From: Symbiodinium natans
Taxonomy: Eukaryota; Sar; Dinophyceae; Suessiales; Symbiodiniaceae
Length of the DNA: 28,500 bases
Direction of reading: 5' to 3'
Assembly: GCA_905221605.1 (NCBI GenBank)
Contig: CAJNDS010002081.1
Coordinates: 1 to 28,500, forward strand
The number at the start of each line of letters is the position of its first letter. Within the stretch, counting starts at the first letter, position 1. Positions 18,359 to 26,949 of the stretch are shown in pieces. Below the pieces are notes generated by a model that saw only the letters and a program-made list of their open reading frames with translations, made no database searches and was not told the origin of the DNA. The position numbers and the translations under genes were made by a program.

Positions 18359-19417
18359 ATGTGCGTGACATCTACGGCCCAATTGCACGGTCGACCCATC
18401 ACGCTTGAAGGATCGCGGGCGCTAGATTGCTATGCTGGCTTGCAAGCCGACGGCGATTGTCAAACTGCTGACGCTGCTGGTGCGCGTTTGCAAGCTCGAC
18501 TCAAAGGTCGTCCGACCGAAGGCTATTTGTTTGCGAATTTCGCACAGAATCCGAATTGGAGATGCGCTGTCCTGTGCTACTGTTGTACATGGGCATTTCC
18601 GGACTCACACGTTCAAGCAGCGATTGGGAAGATCATGCTGACGACCGGTTGTTGGTTAAGCATTGGCTGCAAGCTCGTGACATTGAGCGTCCGATCTTCA
18701 AGAAAGAATATTAATATAAAGGACACATTGCGGGCATGGGCGGGACGCAAACCAGAGCTACCACATGCATGGGCCGAGCTTTTCCAATGCTTTAATTTCG
18801 CGGACCCATCTCAACCCGTTAGCCAATTCGTAGGTTCCGAGGAGATACTGTCGCGTGAACATGCTGATGTTGCCACATTTCTTGTGAAGCAGGTTGCGTA
18901 CATCGACACAGTCACGCGAAAGTACATGGACGAGATTGGTGCTGACAGACTTCCACGATGCGACACACTGGCTGTGAAGCTAGCAGCCAATGATGCTTCA
19001 AGCATGGGCGAAACAAGTCATTTTGTATCAAATTGTGGAGCAGTCGTCCTGAGATCTCGTTTGCTGTCGGATGGTTGGACGAAAAGACAAGATGCGACTT
19101 TGCATCGTTTGATGGGATATTTAGCGGCGACTCGATCCTCCGCACCTCGTTTGGTTCTCAATCCTGTTGATGTGCAGCAACGCCCTCTGAGACTAGTACT
19201 GTGGGTCGACTCTGAGTGGGCGACTGATCCAGGCACCAGGCGATCGACGTCGGGAGCTGCGTTGCAACATATTGGGTCGCACGGCACATTGTCGGCACCA
19301 GATGCGGTCTCAAGATCCACGGGGTTTTCTGCACAAGATCTTTTCGAGTTTTTTGTTGGGGTATCGAGTTTCTTTAATCATGACCGCCTCAGGAACAAGC
19401 ATTGCAGCAATCGATGA
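18359..19417 (+). mobile_element. Ty1/copia-type retrotransposon fragment (end of reverse transcriptase and RNase H)
   Basis: The open frame is 352 residues. Its C-terminal third is characteristic of copia polyproteins: DATLHRLMGYLAATRS is the RT-to-RNase H link region, and LRLVLWVDSEWATD followed by TRRSTSGAALQHIGSHG is the RNase H start with its catalytic aspartate and the hallmark T-R-R-S-T-S-G. The usual downstream S-x-x-E-A/S-E-x-x segment is degraded (STGFSAQDLFEFF), and the frame ends shortly after. The first 120 residues look unrelated to RT and probably mark frameshifted or deleted sequence. No integrase, protease or LTR pair was seen. It lies inside intron 4 on the opposite strand to the host gene, and it is almost certainly inactive. 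Confidence 0.7.
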
Positions 19418-20114
19418 CATGTATGGTGTCCTCCAAGTACATGAGGCGAAAGCAAGGTGTGCCTCTGTCATGGTTGCATGATGTCAGCATTAATCCCGAC
19501 AACAACATCAACCGACGATAACCCCGCGGATGTCATGGCGAAAGCATTGAAGAAGAACAAGTTCCAACATTTCTCACGGCTTTTGGGAGTTCACCCGCAT
19601 GGTTGAGATTTGCATGCCTTGATTTTCTGAGCATGGTTGAGCAATGGCTTTGGGCAAGTGATTGGCCGTTGATTTCATGATCATGATCATGCGCATGTAC
19701 TGCTTGGTTTTCCGCGTGGTCTTACTGCTAATCTCGTGATTTTCGGCAGGTGTACGAACCTTGTAACTTTTCTTGACCACTGACGCTCTGCGAAACCAGT
19801 TCGTGAGAAGTAACTGACACCAACGTCTTGCCTCAGCATTCTTGTGCACTCTTCAGTGCTGGCATATTTTGCAGTCCAGACACAAGTCTGTACAGTTTTG
19901 TTTCATTTTCCAGTGATGCCATGCTCGGCATGGGGGCGTGGGCAGATGAAGTACTGTGCTCACGTGACTGCCTCGCATGCTGGAACAAACTCACTCAAGA
20001 GTGATTGCATCAGACGTGCCACTTTCAGACTTGCCTTGGCAATGCCTTGGCTCAAGTGACCGAGTGAAAACACTTTCTCTGTCGAAGCTGTGTGTAGCTG
20101 TGCGTGCTTGAGCT

Positions 20115-20743
20115 GTGACCAACGACCCAGTGGATCTGGAGACCATTCCTGGAACGAAGACTGGGCTGCTGGATGGAATGAAGTCAGTCATGAAGGTCAT
20201 GGAGCATGACAAACTCACGATGACCACGCAGAAGCAGAATGACGAACAGCAACAAGGATTCCATCTCGTAGTACCCATGGATCAAAAACCCTACGGAAAT
20301 ATGAAGAAGCGAAGCACAGAGCAACTGTGATGGGATTAACCCGCGCCTGAGTTCGGATCCCCAACTGCAGATGCCCCGAGCATTCTCGGATGAAGAAGCT
20401 ATGATGCAAGGATAGCAACAAGAGCCGGTTCGTCAGGCTACAGTAACAGTAAGACCGGCCAGACTGGAATACGACGTCGTGAACTTCAACAGAGTAACCT
20501 ACTGATACTGCCGGAGCGCCATCAAGAATTTGAACGAGTAGACCCCGCAACCCCAAACAGTGCAGAAGCACGTGATGGGATGAAAGTATGAGTGTAGCCA
20601 AGGAAGACTTGGTCACCAAGAAAGGACGACCGATGGAAAAGGAGTCCCTGCAAACCACAATTGATGCATGGAAAGGTCGATGCACATGTATGTTTCACCA
20701 AACGTATTTTGCGAATCGGTTCTGGATTCGCGGAAGTAGGTAG
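20115..20743 (+). other. Weak plus-strand coding-like patches in intron 4
   Basis: Short lysine/glutamine-rich open stretches occur at 20115-20330 (ending MKKRSTEQL) and 20588-20743 (starting MSVAKEDLVTKKGRP). I recognise no domain. They may be further retroelement debris. The minus strand here also has an open frame of 156 codons that looks like a shadow. Confidence 0.2.
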
Positions 20744-21036
20744 TTCTGTATGCTACCCCATGTTGGGGCCCTAGAACCTAGGGCCTAGACACGCCACCTA
20801 ATTGGCGGGTGGTACAAAGCGGGTGAGGTGCATCAGCTTTAATTCTCCCGAACGGCGAATTCGAAGAGTTCGCTAACGGGCCGTGGAATGCCCAGGACTG
20901 TCGGAGCTCGATGAGGCCTCCCAGCGTGCCGACTTCGAGGCAGAATGTTGAACTTTAAACATGGACATGTACCCTACCATGTGCCCCCACCCTTTGCAAT
21001 GAGGGGTGTTGCCGACATGCCCTCCCATTTGTCCCA

Positions 21037-21053
21037 TTTGCCAGGTTGGGCAC
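21037..21053. repeat. 17-bp direct repeat, copy at the donor of intron 4
   Basis: Plus-strand tttgccaggttgggcac. It is identical to 16800-16816, and the flanking bases differ on both sides. It could be a target-site duplication or an intron-border repeat. Confidence 0.85.
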
Positions 21054-21788
21054 AGTATCTACCGCCATGATCTCACCGACCTCAACCGTAGATGCAGCAT
21101 CAGCCCCAGCCAGGAGTCGAAGGGCAACAGTTCCTTCCGGAACTCGGATACCACGATCCTTCCAAGTTGCGCTCGTGGGGCCTGTGGGACCTATCTCTGA
21201 AAACAAGGGCAACCAGCCGGCGACCTCAGTCTTGTGCTCCACCTGCAAAGACACCAAGCTCGACGAGCTCGAGCCAGTGAGACGGAAAGACAATAACACA
21301 GCCTTCTCGGCGGTGGTGGGATTGAATTCAGGGAACTCCAAGCCGAAGTCCCCCTCCGACTCGTTGCCCGCAGCCAGCAGCCAGCGATTATAGTAACCCT
21401 TATATCCATACCGGCTGGAACTGCCCTGCTTCCAACTGACGTTCCCCGTGCTAGACCAAAGGCACGTGTCGAACTGGAAATTGCAGGTGAGGTCTTCAAA
21501 CTGTAACTCTGGCACGCCAACACCGATGGCATCCAGAGACCCATAGTCCTCGCCTGCAACGCCCGCGAACTGCAAGACCTCCGCATCCTGAGGAATGGTA
21601 ACGAGGGCGATGTGCCAGTACAGATCTCGTGGTCCCTCGTGCTGCCAAAGAGTCGTCAACCCACTGCCGCCCCAAGAATCCAGGCGCAACGTTCCCAGGT
21701 AGTCGCGTTCTCCCCTCATGTTGTACGCAAAATGGAGCTGTCTCGTCACATTGCTGGGTGCAAACATTGGGGATGTCAGTCGCTGGAC
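21054..21788 (-). CDS. Exon 4: second half of MAM-A3 and MAM-B4
   Basis: This exon is 735 nt, phase 0, residues about 881-1125. After the acceptor ctgcag it reads VQRLTSPMFAPSNVTRQLHF, completing MAM-A3 (LDAIGVGVP). MAM-B4 follows (LTCNFQFDTCLW, WLLAAGNESEGDF, FNPTTAEKAVLL, EHKTEVAGWLPLF, STVEVGEIMAVDT). The exon is taken to end at ACT (21054), just before GTGCCC, because the same 17 bases recur at the downstream acceptor and the joined reading (DT-VPNLANLTCGF) continues directly into the next MAM. Without splicing the frame runs on for about 30 unrelated residues and stops. Confidence 0.85.
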
Positions 21789-22151
21789 CTGCAGACAGCT
21801 CAACTAACATAGGCCAAAAGGTTCAAGGCTTGCCCCCAGCTTTGCACAAGAATAGCTTGTCATGTGTCAGACTACGGGTGTGGAGGACAGCGCGACGGAC
21901 CACACATGCGTGCATGAATGCATGCATGCCTTACCACATCTCATGCTGCGATGGCGGGCATGATGCTTGGTGCTCAGCTGATCTAATTCGATCGTTCTGC
22001 TTTTGTCAGCTGCCATTGAGCATCTGCACATCGTTGGCTGAAAATCTTACAAACATCCACGACCCCTCTCCATGCTTGGGAAACATGATTGTTAGACGAC
22101 TGGGGCGGAAGATCTTAGCTCTTAGCTTCAAAGCTTCAAATCTTCAAGGGC
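21789..22151 (-). other. Intron 3 (363 nt, GC-AG) inside MAM-A3
   Basis: Begins gcccttgaag and ends gagctgtctgcag on the minus strand. Phase 0. It sits at the homologous position to introns 1 and 2 but is longer and does not share their sequence. It includes a short TGCATG-type tract near 21905-21930. Confidence 0.75.
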
Positions 22152-23033
22152 CTCGAAGTCCGTGTAAATGTACCAGTTGCCAGCGAAGGCCCCCACCAGT
22201 GGCCCTGAATCGTCCGATGACGGTGTTTGGCCCGAGTTGCGAAACCAGGGTTGCTCCCCAAGACTGGAGGACCATGCGCAGTAGTCGGTCTCGAAACTGC
22301 AGCTCAAGCTTGCCCAATCTCCCGCTGCCAGTAACACAATATCATCGATCTGAACCGTAGATGCAGCATCAGCCTCAGCCAGCAGTCGAAGGGAAAGCGT
22401 CCCCTCTGGAACTCGGATTGGGGCACCCTTCCAAGCTGTCCCGGTATCTCCGGTCTGCGAGAACAAAGGCAACCAGCCTGCCTCGGTCTTGTGCTCCACC
22501 TGCAAGGACACCGAGCTCGAGCCAGTCAGGCTGTACCAAAAGAACAGAGCCTTCGTGGCGGTGGTGGGATTGAACTCAAGGCTCTCCAAGATGAAGCTCT
22601 GTACCTCCGACTCGCTGCCCGCAGACAGTAGCCACCAATTGTCGCTGGAATCGCTGGTCCGCACCCAACTGGCGTTGCCCGCGTTGAGCCAAAAGCACAT
22701 GTCAACAATGAAATTGCAAGCAAGGTCTTCAAAGTCAATGGCTGGCACACCAACAACGATGGCATCTAGAGCCATGTCACCCCTCCACCCGTTGTCGGGC
22801 GTGCGGCCCGCAAACCGCAACACTTCGGCATCCTCAGGAACGGTGACAACGGCCATGCTCCATTGATGAATTTCCTTCCCCGCGTTTTGCCAAAGAGGCG
22901 TCCAGCCACTGCCGCTCCAAAACTCCAGACGTAAACTTGCCATGTAAATATGGCTGCCGAGCATGTGGTAGGCAAAATGGAGCTGTCTTGTCACGTTGCT
23001 GGGTGCAAACATCGGAGATGTCAGGAAAAATTC
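22152..23033 (-). CDS. Exon 3: second half of MAM-A2, MAM-B3, first half of MAM-A3
   Basis: This exon is 882 nt, phase 0 at both ends, residues about 587-880. It repeats the layout of exon 2: EFFLTSPMFAPSNVTRQLHF finishes MAM-A2, then MAM-B3 (LACNFIVDMCFW, NWWLLSAGSESE, FNPTTATKALFF, TVQIDDIVLL), then MAM-A3 to GNWYIYTDFE. The exon stops at GAG, followed by a GC donor (gccctt). Read-through gives a stop within eight codons, so splicing here is required for the MAM to be completed. Exons 1, 2 and 3 are successive copies of one duplication unit of about 1 kb containing the same intron. Confidence 0.85.
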
Positions 23034-23134
23034 CTGCAAACGGACGGGATGCAGGCTTATTTTGGGGTAGTGGGACGGGAAACAAGTCAAGGTACCTGCT
23101 GGCTAATGACTATATAATGGCTAAGACGTCCTGC
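23034..23134 (-). other. Intron 2 (101 nt GC-AG, or 62 nt GT-AG) inside MAM-A2
   Basis: Two donors fit phase 0: GC at 23134 (CAG, then gcagga) or GT at 23095 (CAGCAG, then gtacct). The acceptor is gtttgcag before GAA. The six bases gcagga occur at both the GC donor and the acceptor. The 3' part of the intron is nearly the same sequence as in intron 1. Confidence 0.7.
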
Positions 23135-24040
23135 CTGGTCCCAGTTATTTTGAGAGGCTTCCGTGTAAATGTACCAATTGCCGTCGAAAGCCCCGTCTGG
23201 CCCAGTACCTCCTGTCGGTGTTTGGCCCAAGCGGCGCAGCCAGGCATACCCACGGGGCAAGGACCATGTGCAATAGTCGGTCTCGAAACTGCAACTCAAG
23301 CTTGACCAATCTCCCACTGCCAGTACCGCAGTCTCATCGAACTGAACCGTAGATGCAGCATCAGCCTCAGCCAGGAATCGAAGGGCAAGGGTGCCCTTCG
23401 GAACTCGGATCACGGCATACGGCCAATCACCCCCCATATCTCCGGTCCGCGTGAACAAAGGCAACCAGCCTGCGACCTCGGTCTTGTGCTCCACCTGCAA
23501 GGACACCGAGCTCGAGCCACTCAGGCTGTACATAAAGTACAGAGCCTTCTCGGCGGTGGTGGGATTGAACTCAAGGCTCTCCAAGATAAAGCTCTGCACC
23601 TCCGACTCGCTGCCCGCAGCTAGTAGCCACTGATCGTCACCAAAATTCCCATAACCATAGTCTCCATACGTCTGCTCCCAACTCACGTTGCCCGTGTTGA
23701 GCCAGAGGCAAGTGTCAAAATCGAAATTGCAAGCAAGGTCTTCAATGTCCGGAGCTGGCAAATCACCAACACCGATGGCATCCAGCCCCACGACACCTAC
23801 CGGCCCAGTATTCGTGACGGCCACGAACCGCAACATCTCAGCATCCTCGGGAACGTTGACAAGGGCGAGGTGCCAGCGAATACCTTGTTGTCCCATGCGA
23901 TACCAAAACGGCGTCCAGCTGCTGCCGCTCCAAAACTCCAAACGCAAGCTTCCCGTGTGTCTGCCGAGCATGTGGTAAGCAAAATGGAGCTGTCTTGTCA
24001 CGTTGCTGGGTGCAAACATCGGAGATGTCAGGAAAAATTC
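23135..24040 (-). CDS. Exon 2: second half of MAM-A1, MAM-B2, first half of MAM-A2
   Basis: This exon is 906 nt, phase 0 at both ends, residues about 285-586. It opens with EFFLTSPMFAPSNV, the second strand region of MAM-A1, and completes that domain at VGLDAIGVGDLP. A full MAM-B2 follows (LACNFDFDTCLW, then FNPTTAEKALYF, EHKTEVAGWLPLF, LALRFLAEADAASTVQF), then the N-terminal half of MAM-A2 (LSCSFETDYCTW, GNWYIYTEAS). The paired cysteines and the C-x-F-x(5)-C-x-W start agree with the MAM fold. The B modules of this gene resemble one another much more than the divergent last MAM, which implies recent tandem duplication. The exon end at CAG, before gcagga, is chosen by homology with exons 1 and 3. 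A GT donor 39 nt further on is also in frame and would add 13 residues. Confidence 0.85.
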
Positions 24041-24121
24041 CTGCAAACGGACGGGATGCAGGCTTATTTTGGGGTAGTGGGGCGGGAAACAGAGGTACCT
24101 GTTGCATAAAAAAAGCCCTGC
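24041..24121 (-). other. Intron 1 (81 nt, GC-AG) inside MAM-A1
   Basis: On the minus strand it starts gcagggc and ends gtttgcag. Its length is divisible by three and it has no stop, so it reads through in frame and is easily mistaken for coding sequence. The GT-AG alternative (gtacct to gcag, 58 nt) shifts the frame. The last 58 nt closely resemble the end of intron 2. Confidence 0.7.
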
Positions 24122-24973
24122 CTCATAAGCGGTTGAGGCGTCCGTGTAAATGCACCACTTGCCAGCGAAAGCCCCGTACGGCCTAGTGTCGGACCGTGTG
24201 TCCGATGACGACGGTGGTTGGCCCGAGCCGCGCAGCCAAAGTCGATCCCAAAGGATGTTGGACCATGTGCAGTTGTCGGCCTCAAAACTGCAACTCAAGC
24301 TTGCCCAAGTAGCACGTCCCTCTGCCGAGATCTCATCGGCTGTTTGATGAAACACCGTCAGCACCGCAATCTCATCGAACTCTACCCTAGATTCAGCATC
24401 AGCCTCGGCCAGGAATCGAAGGGCAAGGGTGCCCTTCGGAACTCGGATCCCGACAGTCGGCCACTCACGCCCCATATCTCCGGTCTGCGTGAACAAAGGC
24501 AACCAGCCTGCGACCTCGGTCTTGTGCTCCACCTGCAAGGACGAGCTCGAGCCAGTCAGGCTGTACATAAAGTACAGAGCCTTCGTGGCGGTGGTGGGAT
24601 TGAACTCAAGGCTCTCTAAGATGAAGTGCTGACCCCCCGACTTGCTGCCCAAAGCTAGTTGCCACTGATCGTCCGAACCACCATAACCATAGTAGTAGCC
24701 ATAGTAGCCAGACGTCTGCTCCCAGCTGACGTTGCCCGTGTTGAGCCAGAGGCAGGTGTCGACATTGAAATTGCAAGCAAGGTCTTCAATGTCTGGAGCT
24801 GGCAAATCACCACCAATGGCATCCAGAGCCCTGACACTTCGCGGCCCAGTGCCCGTGGCGGCCGCAAACGGCAACACCTCGGCATCCTCAGCAGGGCGAG
24901 TTGCCAGCGCAGCCAAAGCATGCAGGCAAATTACACCGCCGAAGACCCCAAACAGTAGAAGGAAATTACACAT
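24122..24973 (-). CDS. Exon 1: signal peptide, MAM remnant, MAM-B1 and first half of MAM-A1
   Basis: The ATG at 24973 opens a hydrophobic stretch of about 24 residues (MCNFLLLFGVFGG onward, through ALAALA), a classic signal peptide with a cleavage site near residue 24. Residues 28-52 match only the last quarter of the MAM-A repeats downstream (AEDAEVLPF...ALDAIG), so the first MAM is truncated at its N-terminus. A complete MAM-B follows (about residues 55-205; LACNFNVDTCLW, FNPTT, WLPLF), then the start of MAM-A1 (LSCSFEADNCTW, residues about 220-284). MAM domains are extracellular adhesion modules. The exon ends in phase 0 at GAG before a GC donor (gcaggg). The only GT nearby would break the frame, and the homologous donors of the other MAM-A units sit at the same place. 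A start upstream is unlikely because of the strong signal peptide and the nearby splice-acceptor AGs. Confidence 0.85.
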
Positions 24974-24974
24974 C

Positions 24975-25000
24975 GTGTGAAGTGAGGTTCCTTCATACTA
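24975..25000 (-). promoter_or_regulatory. Possible spliced-leader trans-splicing acceptor and short 5' UTR
   Basis: On the minus strand the bases before the ATG read tag-tatgaag-gaacctcacttcacacg. AG dinucleotides end at 24998 and 24991, leaving an 18-24 nt leader. Dinoflagellate mRNAs receive a 22-nt spliced leader at such acceptors, and their 5' UTRs are often short. No strong polypyrimidine tract is visible, so this is a positional inference only. Confidence 0.3.
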
Positions 25001-25029
25001 CACGCGAGCCACCGCACCTAACAAGAAGA

Positions 25030-25995
25030 TTGCTTAGGCAAACAAGACGCCCAGGAACCCGGCAAAAGCCACCCACATGAGGGGAGACAAAGGGAGACCA
25101 TGGGAAACGAAGGGAGACAAGACGCTCAGGAACCCGGCACAGGCCACCCGCATGAAGGGAGACAATTGGAGACAAGGGGAGAAAAGACGCTCAGGAACCC
25201 GGCAAAGTCCACCCACATGAAGGGAGACAAAGGGAGACAAGACGCCCAGGAACCCGGCAAAGGCCACCCACATGAAGGGAGACAAATGGAGACAAAGGAA
25301 AACAAAGGAAGACAAGATGCTCCGGAACCCGGCAAAGGCCACCCGCATGAAGGGACACAAACGGAGACAAAGGGAGACAGAGACAAGACAACCCGGCAAA
25401 GTCCACCCACATGAAGGGAGACAAAGGGAGACAAAGGCAGACAAGACGCCCAGGAACCCGGCAAAGGCCACCCACATGAAGGGAGACAAATGGAGACAAA
25501 GGGAAACAAAGGAAGACAAGACGCTCAGGAACCCGGCAAAGGCCACCCGCATGAAGGGACACAAACGGAGACAAAGGGAGACAGAGACAAGACAACCCGG
25601 CAAAGTCCACCCACATGAAGGGAGACAAAGGGAGACAAAGGCAGACAAGACGCCCAGGAACCCGGCAAAGGCCACCCACATGAAGGGAGACAAATGGAGA
25701 CAAAGGGAAACAAAGGAAGACAAGACGCTCAGGAACCCGGCAAAGGCCACCCGCATGAAGGGACACAAACGGAGACAAAGGGAGACAGAGACAAGACAAC
25801 CCGGCAAAGTCCACCCACATGAAGGGAGACAAAGGGAGACAAAAGACAAGACGCCCAGGAACCCGGCAAAGGCCACCCACATGAAGGGAGACAAAGGGAG
25901 ACTAAGGGAGACAAGAAGCCCAGGAACCCGGCAAAGGCCACGCACATGAAGGGAGACAAAGGGAGACATAGTGCGCAGGAACCCGGCAATGCTCG
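25030..25995. repeat. Minisatellite with a 204-bp higher-order unit, upstream of the receptor gene
   Basis: Built from sub-units of about 40-60 bp that share acccggcaaaggccaccc, acatgaagggagacaaa and variants. The marker agacaagacaacccgg occurs at 25381, 25585 and 25789, exactly 204 bp apart, and the sequence between copies is nearly identical. The flanking sub-units (25030-25290 and 25850-25995) are more diverged. Because 204 is a multiple of three, a minus-strand frame of 311 codons (25034-25969) and a plus-strand one stay open. I do not call either a gene. Confidence 0.9.
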
Positions 25996-26224
25996 CCAGA
26001 ATGCCGGCAACTCCTTAAACGAATTTAGGACCCCAACAGTAGAACTGTTTGGGGAATAAAAACATATCAATGAACATATACATAGAAACAATGACACATA
26101 AAATAAACAAACTAACTCGCCTCAGTCTCGGTCCTTCCCAAACCTCCCCGTTCTGGGAAGTCTGCCAACAACTCAAGTGCATCACGCCCAACCCCCCCGG
26201 CTCCTCCTGAATGTAACTAGGAGG

Positions 26225-26725
26225 CATGCCGGACCACCACGGGACTACCAACACGAGACCACCACCACGGGACCACCACCACGGGACCACCGCCACGGGA
26301 CCACCGCCACGGGACCACCACCACGGGACCACCAGCATGGACCACCACCACGGGACCACCACCACGGCCCACCACCACTGACCACCACCACGCACCACCA
26401 CCACGGGACCACCGCCACGGGACCACCACCACGAACGACCACCACGGACCACCACCACCACCACTACGGGACCACCACCACGGACCACCACCACGGGACC
26501 ACCACCACGAGACCACCACCACGAGACCACCACCACGGGACCACCGCCACGGGACCACCGCCACGGACGACCACCACGGACCACCACTACGGGGACCGCC
26601 GCCACGGACCACCATCACGGGACCACCGCCACGGGACCACCACCACGGGACCACACCATGGGACCACCACCATGGGACCACCATCACGGGACCACCGCCA
26701 CGGACCGCCACCACGGGATCGTCCT
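26225..26725. repeat. 14-bp minisatellite gggaccaccaccac
   Basis: About 35 copies of a gggaccacc(a/g)ccac unit with frequent one- to three-base variations. Open frames across it (His/Thr/Pro-rich on plus, Gly/Val/Trp-rich on minus) are by-products. Confidence 0.92.
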
Positions 26726-26857
26726 GTGGACCAACGCAGCGGCCACGGCGGCACGCGTCCTGTACAGTTCCCCCTTAGCTTGACGGATTCAGAGCGCCGC
26801 GGGCACACGCGTCCTGTGCAGTTCCTCCTTATAGCAGCACGCATTACGCCACTCGCG

Positions 26858-26946
26858 GACGCTTTGCGAACGCTTGCGAACGCTTTGCGAACGCTTGCGA
26901 ACGCTTTGCGGACGCTTTGCGGACGCTTGCGAACGCTTTGCGGACA
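26858..26946. repeat. Alternating 11- and 10-bp repeat gaacgctttgc / gaacgcttgc
   Basis: Eight consecutive copies of gaacgctttgc or gaacgcttgc, with a to g variants (ggacgctttgc). Confidence 0.9.
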
Positions 26947-26949
26947 CAG

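Larger units (their letters stand above)
16817..21053 (-). other. Intron 4 (4,237 nt, GT-AG) bounded by a 17-bp direct repeat
   Basis: The minus-strand donor is ACT then gtgccc; the acceptor is ctcttag then GTGCCC. The sequence gtgcccaacctggcaaa is present perfectly at both ends (21037-21053 and 16800-16816). Phase is 0. It is more than ten times longer than any other placed intron of exons 1-14 and holds plus-strand retrotransposon remains (17.6-19.4 kb, perhaps 20.1-20.7 kb). The rest (16820-17600, 19420-20950) shows no gene I recognise. Confidence 0.75.
1246..24973 (-). other. Giant multi-exon gene for a mosaic MAM/RCC1/SRCR/kelch/GCC2 membrane receptor (gene span, 3' end outside window)
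   Basis: The minus strand carries an almost unbroken series of coding blocks whose domains follow in a sensible extracellular order: signal peptide, MAM modules, seven RCC1 repeats, SRCR, six kelch repeats, cysteine-rich modules, then hydrophobic exons. Exons 1-14 (24973 down to 10694) join in phase with GT-AG or GC-AG borders and give about 2,587 residues, with one base missing in exon 13. The link to the membrane exons below 10 kb rests on family resemblance: proteins with GCC2/GCC3 modules in alveolates and oomycetes often end in a multi-pass region with a WWW/YWW motif near the end, as seen at 1714-1730. That one transcript covers everything is inference. The gene could instead be two genes, with a break between 9.8 and 8.0 kb, where I found no exon. 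The last exon I can place ends at 1246 with a GT donor, so the 3' end lies beyond the left edge. Confidence 0.7.

Noticed and set aside
20040-20062. ccttggctcaag, resembling the end of the dinoflagellate spliced leader
   Set aside because: Only the last 10 or so bases fit and the upstream part does not; not enough for a spliced-leader relic of a retroposed gene.
20800-20860. Possible tRNA-like hairpin (ccacctaattggcgggtgg)
   Set aside because: A single short stem only; no cloverleaf, A-box or B-box could be fitted.
25034-25969. Minus-strand open frame of 311 codons with repeated SPFVSLHVGGLCRVP units
   Set aside because: It is a by-product of the 204-bp tandem repeat, whose period is a multiple of three; the plus strand is open as well.
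25030-25995. CRISPR-like spaced repeats
   Set aside because: The repeats and the sequence between them are both tandemly duplicated, and the genome is eukaryotic.
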